A stretch of DNA of 64,000 nt. Origin: Combretum micranthum. Taxonomy: Eukaryota; Streptophyta; Magnoliopsida; Myrtales; Combretaceae. Shown in pieces: positions 25,690 to 38,155 of this stretch; position 1 is the stretch's first letter, and each line of letters opens with the position of its first letter. The notes under the pieces are model-generated. The model saw nothing but the letters and a program-made list of their open reading frames with translations, did no database searches and was not told the origin of the DNA. A program made the translations under genes and the position numbers. Location: positions 1 to 64,000 of the forward strand of contig JAMXBD010001090.1 of NCBI GenBank assembly GCA_024138025.1, written 5' to 3'.

Positions 25690-26650
25690 ATATTTGGTGT
25701 GTAGTTTGATTATTTTGAGATATAATTAAAGAAACTAGCATTTAATTTGATTTTATTTTGATTTTAGGCCTCAAAATAAAGGATTTGGATAAATTTCAAG
25801 CAATTTGATTGAAGATTTATTAAATTTTGTAGAAGTATAAGATCAACATGAGGAGAACATGACCATGTTCAATTCGTGTTTAGATTACAATGTTCAACAT
25901 TTGCAAGACATGACCATGTGGAAATCTTATTAAACTAGTGAAGAAATTGGAAATTCTTTGCCAAGACCAACACTGGAATGCCATGCTTGTGTTGATCTAG
26001 ATTTGCTAGTTTTCTATTTTGAATTTTAGAAAGTTAGCGTGACATAAACAAGGCATGGTTGTGTTACAATTATGATGATCCAAAATTTGAAATTAATATA
26101 TATATGTAGGCTTCAACGCTAGAGAGAAATAAGATTTTACACTATGAAGAAAGTGTGTAGAGGTGAAAAGAGCAAATAACAAGTCAAAAGACAAAAATAT
26201 AGTACTTTCATTGAAAACCACAAAGATCTTTATCAAAGGGTTTTTATATGTTTAATCTTGTATTTATTGACATGATTTGTGTTGTTATTGATATATCATT
26301 GAAAGAGTAATCTTTTGTACCTAGATTTTGATGAACATTAAAATCCTTACGTAAATGGGTTTGTTTCATTTTCAACAAATTATCAGTTTCTTGAACCCAA
26401 TTATGCATTCTTGATTGTTTTCTTGAATTACTAGAATTGATGTATTGATTCTTGATTTGATTTTATACTTGTTGATTGAGAAATAACATTTATAAATAGA
26501 TCAATATAATTGAAGAGAATTGCAATTAATTTGTGATCTTAATTTGTGTTTTGTGGATAATTAATTGTTAATTAATTAGTCTCAATTGATTTTGTCAATT
26601 AAATAACAGAGGAAGAGTAATTACTACTATTTGTCTCCTAATAGAAACAC
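25690..26650 (+). repeat. Unclassified old repeat, possibly an LTR remnant
   Basis: Non-coding sequence with phrases such as AGAAAGTGTGTAGAGG, TTCTTGAACCCAATTATGC and a long TTAATTAATTAGTC stretch, in the style of the untranslated parts of large plant LTR elements. No ends, domains or duplications were found. Confidence 0.25.
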
Positions 26651-29111
26651 TCATACTTAATCACCCTTAACCACTATAGTTTAGTTTTTTTTTTCTTTTG
26701 CCGATCACTATAGTTTAGTATTGATAAGTTTATTTATCTATGATGTAATTTTGCCTAAAATTAAGAGCTATTTTGTCCTTTTATAAATGAGTTTTTAATT
26801 TTCCATAAAAACTAGAATCTTGGTTAGGCATTTTTGTGTCTCAACTCTCAAGCATGTTACCTGAATGATGATTTATGTCACCAGAGATCACCTCTAGTAC
26901 CCAAAAAAAAAGGTAAAAATCCCTTCTCTATGATTTCTAAAGCCTATCTTTTGCCGCGAAATTCCAGCATACAATTTCCAGTTTAGTGGGTTATATTGCC
27001 TAATGCTCGCTTGTTTACATCTAGTCACATCCTTGTCTCTAGAGATCAAGTGGCACATGTCTGAGGCAAATTGATGGGTGACTGAGTGGATAATGTGAAA
27101 TTTCACATTAAAAAGAAAAAGAAAAAAAAATTGTAAAACAAAGTCTAAACTCTAAAGGTGATGAAGTGAAATTTAACTCTTCCTTTACAGTATTTACCAG
27201 GAAAAAAAAACGAAAACTCATCATTTACTTTAGTAAAATGAAAAAAAAAATCCTTACTTTTGATTTTATTTCCTTTTATATTCAAGCTTGAAAATGTAAA
27301 AGATGAAACATCACGAGAAAAATAGGAAATGAGTTTCAATTTCAACTTGAACCCGAAGTACTGCATGGAGTGCGTGGGCATGATACTCCGATTAATGAGG
27401 TCTGGTTTTTCTCATTTAGAAAATTAAGGATCCAATGATCTATTTTTTGTCAAAAATTTATAAGAGAGCACTTTAACACGGTTTAAAATGAAAAAAAAAA
27501 AAAGAAAATGAAAAGTAGCAATCTCTACTTTTACTGGCTGTAACTATAGATTTGAAAATTTATTTACATTTAAAATTATGATATTCAAATTTATAGTTGA
27601 TTTACTTTTTAAATATGGATTACAAATTGCAAACATATTAAGTATTAGTTAAAAACAAGACGTAATAACAAAATAAAATATAGATAAAGCAAACATCAGC
27701 TTGAGCTGATAAATTTCCTTTATTTAAAGTTTAACTACGCTGATTAGTGACATTTTACTAAAGGGTAGTTTGAACATCTTTGCAAATTATAATGTATTCT
27801 ACGGAGAATATTACATGTATAATATATTTTAATTTTTTTTTTCACAAAATCAAACTGTGAAAGAAAAAATTATGTGAATAGTATTGATATATTGCACCTT
27901 AGAAGTGCGATGCATTTTTTTTTTTTTAAATTATATGTGTATTGTACATTGGACATGTAATATGGCCCCAAACCTGCATTGTAAAACCAACGTGCGATAC
28001 AAAGGCTTTTAAAAGTTTTTTAAGTCTTTTTTTTTTTTTACAATTTTTATTTGTGTATTCGTTTTTAAAACAACCTTAGACATGTATTCCGCCCATATTT
28101 TACAACATTAAATTTATATTACACGGATTAAAAGTTTCAGATAAGTTACCATATATATATATTAGTTATATCCTATTCCTTTCGTTGTAGGTGCCTCGTC
28201 TGAAATTTAAAACTAAATTAATCTACCACGTGATATATGATATTAATCCTGAAAATTAAAACAGAATATAATATAATTCAAAGTTGGATAGGTTGACATC
28301 GTCAGCGTCAGCCGTGCTCCGAGCAGTGGCACCACTATATAATGAACTTCCATATTAGTTATTTACCCATACATAGTAGTCATTAAAAGACGAAGTAGTC
28401 CTTCCACCTGCAAAGTTTTGAAACTTTCAGGGCTTTCCGAATTCTCTTTGAGATATATATACCCATAAAATTTGAGAAAATATTAAATTTCTAACAGAAG
28501 TAAAATATATATAGTGCAAAATATTCAATCTTATATATTATCATCGTTATGCAATTCTTCCATGGACAGAATCTAATCTTAAAAACCAATGTTGCCAGAC
28601 CAAACATATTAAAGGATGAAGGATTAATAGATAAAATCGGGTTAAACTATAATTGAATTGAGCCGCTTTTAAAACTAGATTAAGTTTATTTGAATAGAAC
28701 TAGATGGATCAATAGAGTCTAACAACACTGTTAAAAACTGAAAACTCCAACGTAAAGATGTTGATATTAATTGAGAAAAAATTCTTTTGCAATCACAATG
28801 AAGAAAACTAAATTCTGTAACTTAACTGTGCTTAAGAAGAAAAAGGGTCAAAAAAAGGCTCACCTCCACTAACAAGCATGATGATTCATAGAAATTTTAG
28901 TTCTGCCACCACACTTTCCTGTATACTCAAGTGGAGTAAAGAGGAAAGACTGGCATCACTCTTACATCATGCGAGTTGGCTCCAATCTCTCAACTATAAT
29001 ATGCATTGCTAATCCCTCATATACTCATCTCAAAATCCTCAGCAATTGCATCAACTAAGAGCTTCTCTGCTTCCCTAGTTAGGTACTACAGTACATAGAA
29101 ATTAAGACAAA
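26651..29111. other. Intergenic region upstream of EXLB1
   Basis: AT-rich DNA with several poly-A and poly-T runs (for example 27238-27250, 27915-27928 and 28027-28040). A TATA-like ACTATATAAT lies near 28334 but is about 780 bp before the EXLB1 start, so it may not belong to that gene. No gene is recognised. Confidence 0.35.
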
Positions 29112-31882
29112 ATGAGGACAACAATGAAGCACCATTACTATTTAATCTATGCTATTGCTGTTACCTGCTCTGCTTCTTCTCAGGATGAATTTACACCCTC
29201 TAGAGCAACCTTCTATGGGAGTCCAGACTGCTATGAACCCCCAGTATGCCTGCATTTTTTTTAGCTCTTAATGCTTCTAGTTCTAACTTATGCTTGTATT
29301 TTAGATCTTTATCAGCATAATGTGGTTCTGCTATTGCTCAATTACAGCTGGAGCTTGCGGATTTGGTGAGTATGGGAGGACTGTTAATGATGGTTTGGTG
29401 AGCGGTGTTTCCAGGTTATATAGAAATGGCAGCGGCTGTGGTGCTTGCTATCAGGTAATTTCTTCTTTCCAGACACCGTGTGTTTGGTTATTTCCCAAAA
29501 AATGCTTCCAGCTTTCTTTTAACATCTATTATAAGTCATGGTAAATGTGGTAGTTGGTGCCCGAACTTTAATTGCTTTTTCAATTAACTACTTAAATTAA
29601 AAAATGTCCAATTAATATATGAATTTTATTTATTTTTATAATTAGATATTTGAACTTTATTTGTTTTTTAGATTAATTATCTGAACTTTACTTATTTTTA
29701 CAATTAATTACCTTGGAAGAGTTATTATAGGTTCGATAAAAGAATTCAAGAAGTTTGTAGGCGATAAATTAATAATTTTAAACTTTAGATAGTTATTTAA
29801 ACAAAGGTTGTGACGTTTAACCTAGAATATTTTATGCCATCACCAAAGATTGTAAATATCATACCTCAATTGTTTTTAAGAAAATTCCTTATTTCAGGAA
29901 AATGTTTTCCATTTAAAATTTTTTACGCATGAAAATGATATTTTTTTCATGCGTTTGGTTTTGCTTTGTAAAAAATATCCTTAAAAGACTCTTCCCATGT
30001 TTGAAATTTCATGTTAAAGTAAAGTGTGTAAACAAAGTATTATTGCTTATGAGAGCGGTTTAGAAAACGACTTTTCCTATAAAAAAAAAGGTAAATTGTT
30101 TTAAGATCCTTTGATAAAAAGAATTTTTTTTTTTAATCTAGTGAAAAATATTTTCCACTAGAAAGGGAATTTTCAGCCTAACAAACAAATGAAACTAAGA
30201 AAAATATTTTCCAAAATAATGTTTTTTTCGCTTTGATTTTCTATGACAATCAATCATCACTGCTAAACATCGTATATTGCCCTATCTTTCATCTCCATAT
30301 AAATTTAAAAATCACTAGTTGATCACATCATTACTTTGATAAAAGCAAAATAAAATAAAAACAGAACATAATTGTCAATATGGCAAGATATAACATGTTT
30401 GTGGTTGGAAATTTAATCAGGTAAGGTGCAAACGCCCACTGTGCACTGATCAGGGAACTTATGTGGTTGTGACTGACTATGGTGAAGGGGATAATACCGA
30501 CTTCGTCCTCAGCCCAAAAGCTTATGCAGCCATGGCTCAACCCGACAAGGCGAAAGAGCTGTATGCTTATGGTGTGGTGGACGTTGAATACAGAAGGATC
30601 CCCTGCTGGTATGGAAATAGCAATATCATGTACAAGATCCATGAGAAGAGCAAGTACCCTCACTATTTGGCCATTCTCTTCATCTATGTCTCTGGCAAAA
30701 ATGATATCACTGCTGTGGAGCTGTGGCGGGTAAGATATGGCTCCACATATATATATATATATTCTTTTGTTTTGGGTAATGAAGAACCTTTTGATAAAAT
30801 ATAGATATCTTAAAAGAGGAAAGGTCATTGGAAAGTAAACACTTCATATGGTATGTGGCCTAAGAAAGAAAATGAAAAGGTGAAAAAAAAAATAATAATG
30901 ATTCTAGTCTATTTAAATTATTTTAACAATCCATGAAGCATACAAATAAATGGTTATTTCTAGCAGCAACTACAGGAAATTTTTAGTATATAAATACTTT
31001 CTTTAATTTTTTTTTTTAATGGGATGTGAATATATTCAATTGAAATTACATAGTACAAGTTTCAACTTAAATTTTAAGTTAAAAGCAAAAATTCATATTT
31101 TAGCTTGATCTAAATTTATATTCTGTAGGCTCTCAACCTGATTATACTTATCTATTTCGGCTTTTGTTTTGGAATTATTGTTTTCCTTGTACATTGAATA
31201 GTATTATGCCAAAACATAATTTCAACTCTACTTAGTCCTTTAACTCAATTTGAACCCGATTAGGTCTACAAGCTCATGTAGTTAAATATCCTAAAATTTC
31301 AGCTTAACTATATAAACAGATCTATTTAGCTCAAACTTGAACTACCTATTACAACCAATTAAACTTTTAACTCAATAAAAAGACAAACTTTAGTAGTACG
31401 TAGGCACATGTTTAGTTCATCCTAATTCCTAAACTTTTGATTGAACTTCCATTGACTCATTAATCGTATAAGATGCTTGGTCTAAAGCCTTGAAAAATAG
31501 TTCACGTGTTGGTTTCATCATCCATTGTTGAAAAAAAAAAAAAAAAAAAAAAGAAAAAAGAAAAATTTCATTAAGAGCCAATTCTGCACTCAACCATCAA
31601 AGATATTCTAGTTCCAACACCAAGAAAGACATTTGATGAACAGTATAATAAGATTTTTCCCTTCCCTTCTTTTTACTATTTCAGGAGGACTGCCAGCAAT
31701 GGGTGCCAATGCGTAAAGTATTTGGTGCTGTGTGGGACATGCAGAACCCACCAATGGGTAAAATCTACATAAGGTTCCAAGTTACAGGAAGTTATGGAGT
31801 GAATTGGGTGCAACCCAACAGTGCCATTCCTAGTGAGTGGCAGGCTGGTGCTCTTTATGACTCTGAAGTCCAGCTTAACTAA
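29112..31882 (+). CDS. EXLB1: Expansin-like B protein (EXLB1-type, four exons)
   Basis: Exons: 29112-29243, 29348-29454, 30421-30729 and 31685-31882, giving about 248 residues, the usual EXLB length. Residues 1 to about 23 are a signal peptide. The N-terminal six-stranded barrel domain shows SRATFYGSPDCY, GACGFGEYGRTVNDG and GCGACYQVRCK. The C-terminal expansin/CBM63 domain runs from about KSKYPHYLAI to GALYDSEVQL. The HFD catalytic motif of alpha- and beta-expansins is missing, as is normal for expansin-like proteins, whose wall-loosening activity is unproven. Exon 1 ends in a frame that does not join exon 2. One base missing near 29235 (a GG read as G) explains this and restores the family's CYGTPTGACG joint. 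The next gene upstream is CLPR4, as in Arabidopsis. Confidence 0.92.
29560..29710 (+). repeat. Degenerate tandem repeat in EXLB1 intron 2
   Basis: Three to four diverged units of about 32 bp carry TGAACTTTA(T/C)TTATTTTTA followed by AATTA(A/G)TTA. A single unit-like sequence also lies near 43480, next to the 190-bp tandem array. Confidence 0.45.
31010..31420. repeat. AGCT(C/T)G-rich dispersed repeat, copy 3 (EXLB1 intron 3, diverged)
   Basis: The stretch has AAGCTCATG, TCAGCTTAAC, AGCTCAAACTTGAAC and TTGAACCCGA words in the style of the family at 20040 and 42990. Assignment is by composition. Confidence 0.3.
31531..31560 (+). repeat. Poly-A tract in EXLB1 intron 3
   Basis: An A-run of about 22 bases followed by an A/G mixture. 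It could be the tail of a short retroposon, but no body was recognised upstream. Confidence 0.6.
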
Positions 31883-32229
31883 ATAAAACATTGTAATCAA
31901 TGTTCCATCTCCTATGTTAATGTGATGATTCCAATAATGATTTTGTTTAATTAGAAAGTAGCTTGTCATCGTAGTGGTGTGTGGACCTTGGTCGCTAGAG
32001 CTTTCCTTTTCCCTATTTAACTAAAAATAATGGGGCTATGTAGTTTGTGTACTTTCATTCCTTTAATGATAGTGATTCTATAAGATGTTTGTGTCGGCAG
32101 TTGGTTCCTACTTCCTATTATTTAGAGCAAAGAAATTTCACTGGAATCTTTCTATAAGTTGTTTTATCATAATGATCATTCAAAGCCTAATTCAATGGTA
32201 TACGAAGTTTGAAACCTGAAACTAGATTT

Positions 32230-32800
32230 CCCATGGAAAAATATATAATCCAAGAGTTACATGGCTCGAACTTAACTCATTTAAAAATTATCGAGCTGAA
32301 GTTAAGTTAAACTTTTTTTTAATCTAACTTGAAATTCTAGCTCAAACTCGACTAATTTAGATAAATATATTTTAGATCAAGCTTATGCTTGACTCGTTTA
32401 CAGATCGAGCCTAACCAAGTTTTATTGAACTTGAAATATAAGGTTGAATCCAACTAATTTAAATAACTCATTTTCTATTTTTTTAACCTAAAAATACTAT
32501 CTTAGAGCCATTAAATATATATACATATATATTAAATGAAAATTAATCTTTATTATTTTATTTATATATTTTTATATAATATATCATAAATATAAAATTC
32601 ATAAACCTCCTAACAAACTTGTTCATGATCTTGTTAAAGAACGTGTTATAGAAACCTATTCATGAGTTTACTTGCAAAGCTATTTAAAAGTGTAAATGAG
32701 CTTATTTACATGCTAACTATAAGTTTAAATCAAAATTCAAATTTAATTTGTTTAAATATATAAAATAACTTTATTTTAATTTTGAACTGGCTTGTTTATG
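32230..32800. repeat. AGCT(C/T)G-rich dispersed repeat, copy 4
   Basis: Two arms with ATCGAGC, GATCAAGCTTATGCTTG, GACTCG and TTCATGAGTTTAC-like words flank an AT core (about 32510-32590, ATATATATTAAATG and TATATAATATATC). Confidence 0.4.
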
Positions 32801-34341
32801 TCCCCTTATCTAATTCTCCAATTTATGGATGTGCAATCCAGCAAGCAACTGTGTAATTAAAAACGAAAAAAAGTTTATTGAGATCCTAATGGCAATATGC
32901 AATAATCTCCCCGAATAGTCAACTTTTTAGCCGATCGTAACGAACCGACCAATTTCTTGGCCAAAAGAAGAATTTGGTCAAACCTTTTCTGACATTCAGT
33001 GCACTTACAGGATAACGATGCTATAACATCACAACCGGTAGTGGTGAATGTCAAAACTCAAAACCAATTGCCTTTTTCCATGTGAAGAACTTGGTTCATT
33101 ACTTACGTAACAATAAACTCTTCTTTCCATCACCCCCCACCCAAATCCGTAAGAAAAAAAACTATACGAATATCAGCTAGATAAAGATCACATAAATATC
33201 AATATTATATTACATTTAATACATACGATATAGTAAAGTATTAATTGTTACATCATATTTAATACATATAATACATATTTACACACTCAAAATAGTATCG
33301 CATGTATTAAATACAACACTTATTTTTTTACTAGTATCACATCCATTACATACGACATACATTAAAAATACTATTTCACATGTATCAAATGTGATATTGC
33401 ATTGATAATCTGATAATTTCTTTTATATACTTGAATATTTTTATAATTGAAAAAAAAAAAAAAACATAAACATGAGTTTCACCAGAACAAAAACTTTGGT
33501 AGATTTAGACATTCTCCATTACTAGACATTGGTAATACCATAATTTTGTTGATGTACCTATATCCTCTCATGGGTCATGGCCATTATAAAACGTCAAACA
33601 AGTTTTGAAAGTAAGTTAAAAAAGGAAAAAAAAAAAAAAACACTATTTCTCATACAATAGGATAGGAGGAGTGCCTAATATTTGATACATCTACAAAAAG
33701 AAAGAACCTACACTATCCATTGCTACGTTTATTTTAATCATTTAACTACATGGAAAACTTACGTTAGTATAATTCCTAAGACAAAGAAAATGCTGAAGTT
33801 TCCGAGCTATCCTTGGAAACAAATAGCTGAAAGCAGCGTTTGGCATCCAACCTTTCACTTTTCGCCTAACAAATGAAAGAAGCTCAATATTGGCATCAAC
33901 CGACATGTTTGGCTTCTAGTTTCTGAAGATTTGTCTTGGAACACAACAAAAAGTGTTGCTAAGCTTATTCAAACTCAAAACATCGAAAAAGTGATATATA
34001 AGAAGATGCAAAGACGGTTGAACAAATTTTCTCAGAAGGAAACTGACTAAATATGATCTTCTATGCAGTGGACAGTAGCGTAAGAGCAGTACTGTGATCC
34101 TAAGCAACAGCAATTTAAAGGTCTGTAAGAATGTAATTTGAACTAAAAAGCTAAAAAATAGTCACCACGTAACATCATTGTTTGCAAATGTTTCTGTCTC
34201 ATAACCCAGCTTCTCAACACCCCAGAAGAAGCAAGAATCTTATCCGATTGTATACTTCAAGTAAACATCAGTCTAGACACACCTCTGGTCATATACTAAG
34301 CATTTCCTCCAACATAGATTCAGCATAAAGCTTGTAATACA
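32801..34341. other. Intergenic region without a recognised gene
   Basis: Around 33190-33400 the words ATTTAATACATA and CATATTTAATACATA recur in a loose array. Poly-A runs lie near 33450 and 33630. The segment just left of LTR copy E joins the segment right of it (38156 onward) once the LTR is removed; neither side is recognisably coding. Confidence 0.35.
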
Positions 34342-34477
34342 TCTAGTGTAAGGACCCGGCAGTGCTCAACGCTTAATATTCAAGCATGCCAAATTTCTTA
34401 GCCACGTATAATATCTATAGTCTGTTCACTTGACATGAATAAATTCATTCGTTCCTTATTCGACCTAAACTTGATAT

Positions 34478-34822
34478 TACGGTGTTTACTTGAAAGAAAT
34501 GATAATTCATAATGAATTGCTATCACGTAAAATAATGAATAGCAATTCATGTTTTTAACCCATGAATTGCCATTCAATAGTCTTTTTTTTTTTTTCATTT
34601 TTGTCATAAATACACCTATCTTGAAAATAACACTTATACAATTATTCTTTCTTTGTAATAAATACATGGGGCATTATAGATATTTTATTTTTATTCTAAT
34701 AATTACTTGTTTTACTTTTTACACTAAGTGAACATTGTAATAGCCGTTACAACTTTATTACATTCCGTTGAATTGAAATGCTATTCCTTCCTTATTTCAT
34801 TTAGTAAAGTAAACGAGCTGCT
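34478..34822 (-). mobile_element. MITE-like element, copy 2, nested in LTR copy E
   Basis: The ends are imperfect inverted repeats: GTGTTTACTTGAAAGAAATGA at the left, and the reverse of ATTTAGTAAAGTAAACGAGC at the right. The body matches 23878-24152 in reverse. It is non-coding. The nesting shows it arrived after LTR E. Confidence 0.6.
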
Positions 34823-35708
34823 AGAGTATTATATGCACAGGCTTTTTTAATTGATTTGTTTATATTAAACATTACTAACCCATTTTAATATTCCGAAATC
34901 ATATAATTAAATTCTGAAAATAGTGGATTTAATAAATTTTACAAAAACAACATTCCATTAGGTATTTTAGAGGAGAATATCAATCTATGATAATAAACAA
35001 AGCTTTAAAAACTTAAATTATAAAACATAGGCTTCTCAACCAAGCCTTTATAAAAAAAAAAAAAACAATTTCAAAGATAAATCCAGCCTTAAAACAAAAT
35101 GAAAACAAATAGAATAATCCAACGACCTTAAATCTATTTCACTCCTCCAAATCCTTAAGAATCGCATAAACCCAAATCAAGCATCATCATCAAGACTTAG
35201 AAAGAGAGCAATAACAAGTCGAAGCTCAGTACGACAGTAACACAAACAAACACAAAATGACATACAATTTCAATATAACGTAATGCAAGACCGAACAATT
35301 ATTATATTTAATTTAAATGAACAAATCAATACTAGAGCACTCACACTTCAAATCACGCCTATGGGAATCTAAGGGTACTAAGTAATAATAGCTACTCAGG
35401 GGATTAATATAAGCAGCTTGGATATCTATATTGCATATGTCTAACCAAAAAAGAGAAAATAGCCTCATCTACAGTTTACAGCCATTACACAGCTTTACTT
35501 ATCTCAGTTCGTAGCATCATTTAGTTCAACCGGTATCATAAACGTGAACTAAACCATGTTACTTCACTTCAAGTCTAAGTAAACATTATGCCGATACTGT
35601 TTGCCTCATTAGCTACCAGCTAAGCCACTTGTGAATTGTCATTGCATCATAGCATACTATTGTATCATGGCATTTGTCATTGCATCATGACAAGGGTGCC
35701 CTAAGTGC

Positions 35709-35960
35709 CTAAACTATCGTGCCTGGCTCTGAACAAGGTTGTTGCTTCCCGGATCGGATAAATAGCACAAGTGCAATAAACACTCATGAATTATTAAGCT
35801 GAGTTTAAGTTTTAATTCATTTAGAATTTCTATCCTAACTACCGTGTCTGGCTTGGACAAGATTGTTGCTCCCTAGACCGGATTAAACAACACAAGTGCA
35901 ACCAACACTTATGAATTATTAAGCTAAGTTTATGTTTTAGTTCATTTAGGATGTCTATTA
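35709..35960. repeat. 126-bp tandem duplication in LTR copy E
   Basis: Two units (35709-35834 and 35835-35960) share CTAA(A)CTA(T/C)CGTG, AGATTGTTGCT/AGGTTGTTGCT, CACAAGTGCAA and ATGAATTATTAAGCT, with about 15-20% mismatches by eye. Confidence 0.75.
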
Positions 35961-35989
35961 TAACATACAACACACAAGTTACTACATAC

Positions 35990-36033
35990 CTTATTTAATG
36001 TCTAGATAATCAGAAGATAGTCCAAAAGAATTC
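35990..36033 (-). other. Candidate internal leader exon in LTR copy E
   Basis: On the minus strand the 44-bp stretch is preceded by TTAACCTTCTAG and followed by the donor GTATGTAG. The implied next intron (35359-35989, 631 bp) ends in the acceptor ATTCCCATAG. The case rests on position and spacing similar to family 1, not on sequence identity. Confidence 0.25.
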
Positions 36034-36595
36034 CTAGAAGGTTAATCAAAAGATAGACTCAGAGGTATGAACCTTGCCACAGCTACGAAGATCATCCCGC
36101 CAAGATACAGACAGTTTTCCATTGTCTATCAAATTATTTCTTTTCTCTTTGTTTATAATCATTTATTATAAAAACATAATTAAAACATTCATTTTCAAAA
36201 CACTCATTTATCTTAGCAATAACACATTTGAGACAATATATTCCTCATATTATTCTTGGTTTAACCTAACTTAGTGATCCAAGCCAATTATTGGCTATTA
36301 TGCCTATTTTAACTTAATCTTAATCAAATTGTTTAGAAATTAATCATTTAACGCTATTACTAGGTCAAATTAATTAAACTTAATCAATTTAATTCATTTT
36401 AGATCATTGAAGTTTGTTAAACCATGTTGAAATTAAGATTATAGACTAAGTTCATTTCATATATATTTTTATGTTTATTTATTAAATCTATAAATTCACT
36501 AAACTCATTATTAATTATATCATTTAACTAATATAATATATAAACTATCATTTATCTTTTTTATTTTTATTTTATTTTAATTTTTTATGAAGAAC

Positions 36596-37045
36596 ACGAG
36601 CAAGTATAAAACCGTGCACTTCCTCGTGTTTCTCATGCAAAAGAAACACACCCAAACAATTCAACATGCATGTTGCTGTGTTTCATTCAAAATTTTAACT
36701 CAGTGAGAAGCACGTCATGATGTAACAAATCATGTTTCAGCCATGCTTCTCTTTGAGTGGAAACAAATGAGAAACACGACATTATATATTAAGTTATATT
36801 TGTCCTGTGTTTCACATGTGTTAAGCACTTTTAAAAAGAATCAGAGAGAAGCACAGCGTAATACAAGGAGTCGTGTTCTAGCCGTGTTCTAGTTAACATA
36901 TTGTATAGGTAAGGAATAGAAAGGAACACAAGGTGATAGATGAGGCCGTGTTTTGGCCGTGCTGTTTTAGTAATATTTGCACAAACAAGTTAAAGAGAAG
37001 CACGGTGAGACACACAAGACCATGTTCCAACCATGTTTCTTCTTT
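36596..37045. repeat. Array of imperfect hairpin units of about 75 bp
   Basis: About six units each start with (A)GAGAAGCACG or a variant and end with a near-complement such as CCATGCTTCTC or GCCGTGCT. Starts fall near 36596, 36705, 36769, 36845, 36920 and 36995, so the last four are spaced about 75 bp apart. Each could fold on itself. Confidence 0.6.
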
Positions 37046-38155
37046 GATGTGTTAAATTCAAAAGTTTTCGAGTAAAAACAAGGATCACGACTTAATACAA
37101 CTTTCCATGTTTCCCTCATGCTTTTTGCTTTGTTTTACATTTCAAAAATTTCACTTATTTTACTACTTGATTTACATCATTTTCCAACAGTTAACATCTT
37201 ATGATCAATATATAGGCTTAGAATCATCATTTGTAACATCAATATTCATATTTTTACTTCATATTTCATCTCAATTCTAATTTTAACATGCATGATATCA
37301 TTTAAGTTTTAATATATAGCTTAATACATTACAAGCTTACAAGTTTTATCTTAAATCTTACTTATATTTAGTGTTAGTCATCATTTATATACAAAAATAA
37401 CAAATCAAACAAAATAAAACAACTCTATTTATCTTTTTAGCAACCACACACAAGATGATTTTCTTTTCTTGTTGTTGAAGCTCCTCTTAACTTAATTCCT
37501 AACTCCTATCATCTTGTCTAACGTTGATTTCTCTTGCGATTCTTGTTGAAACTGAGATTTGAGATAGATTTTGAGATATAGGAAAGAGAAAAGAAGAGAG
37601 AAAGGAAGAAATGAAGAAGCAAAAGAAAAAAAGAAGAAAAGGAAAAAAAAAAGGGCAAGAAAAGTAAAAGTAAAAGTAAAAGGAAAGGATAAGAATAGTT
37701 TAAGATATTTTAGAGTAAGAGTATTAAGCTTAAATCTTTTAGACCAATATTTTTAGTTTTGAAAATGTTTAAAAGATAATTTCAAAATTTATATACTAGA
37801 AATTAAAAGCTTAAAATAAAAACTTAATTTAGAAACTTAATTTAGATCAAATTGATATTCCATTCGAGCTTAAACTCAAAAACTGATACTTTTAGATAGG
37901 CGTGATTTCAAAATTGATGGGGATTAAGGATATGAACTTTTAAGCTAAAGCTTAGGGATTTAGGAATCCATTAAACATTTAAATAACATGTCTAAGAGTT
38001 TAGGAATTCAAAATCTCAAATTTCAATTTAAATTGATTTACCAATTAATTACAATACTTTATCTAATCATAATTCATTGTCCATTTTACTTACATCATTT
38101 AAACTATCTAATTCCAATTTCTAACTTAGGTAAAGATTTGAAATATTTCATCTAG

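Larger units (their letters stand above)
34347..38150 (-). mobile_element. Solo LTR, family 2 copy E (3.8 kb)
   Basis: On the plus strand the element runs from TGTAAGGACCCGG to GAAATATTTCA and is flanked by a perfect 5-bp duplication TCTAG (34342-34346 and 38151-38155). No retroviral-type domain is inside. The layout resembles family 1 in minus orientation: a CCCATAG acceptor before 35358, a GTATGT donor at 35989 and a GA-rich stretch near 37570-37690. Inside it carries a MITE (34478-34822), a 126-bp tandem duplication (35709-35960) and an array of hairpin units (36596-37045). It sits between EXLB1 and the 3' end of the SUVH gene. Confidence 0.75.

Noticed and set aside
30331..30828. 165-residue open frame opposite EXLB1 exon 3
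   Set aside because: Antisense shadow of a conserved coding exon; it runs across both splice sites.
36596..37045. Possible CRISPR-like array
   Set aside because: Units are imperfect and diverged, spacers are not unique sequences of fixed size, no cas genes are present and the DNA is plant nuclear.
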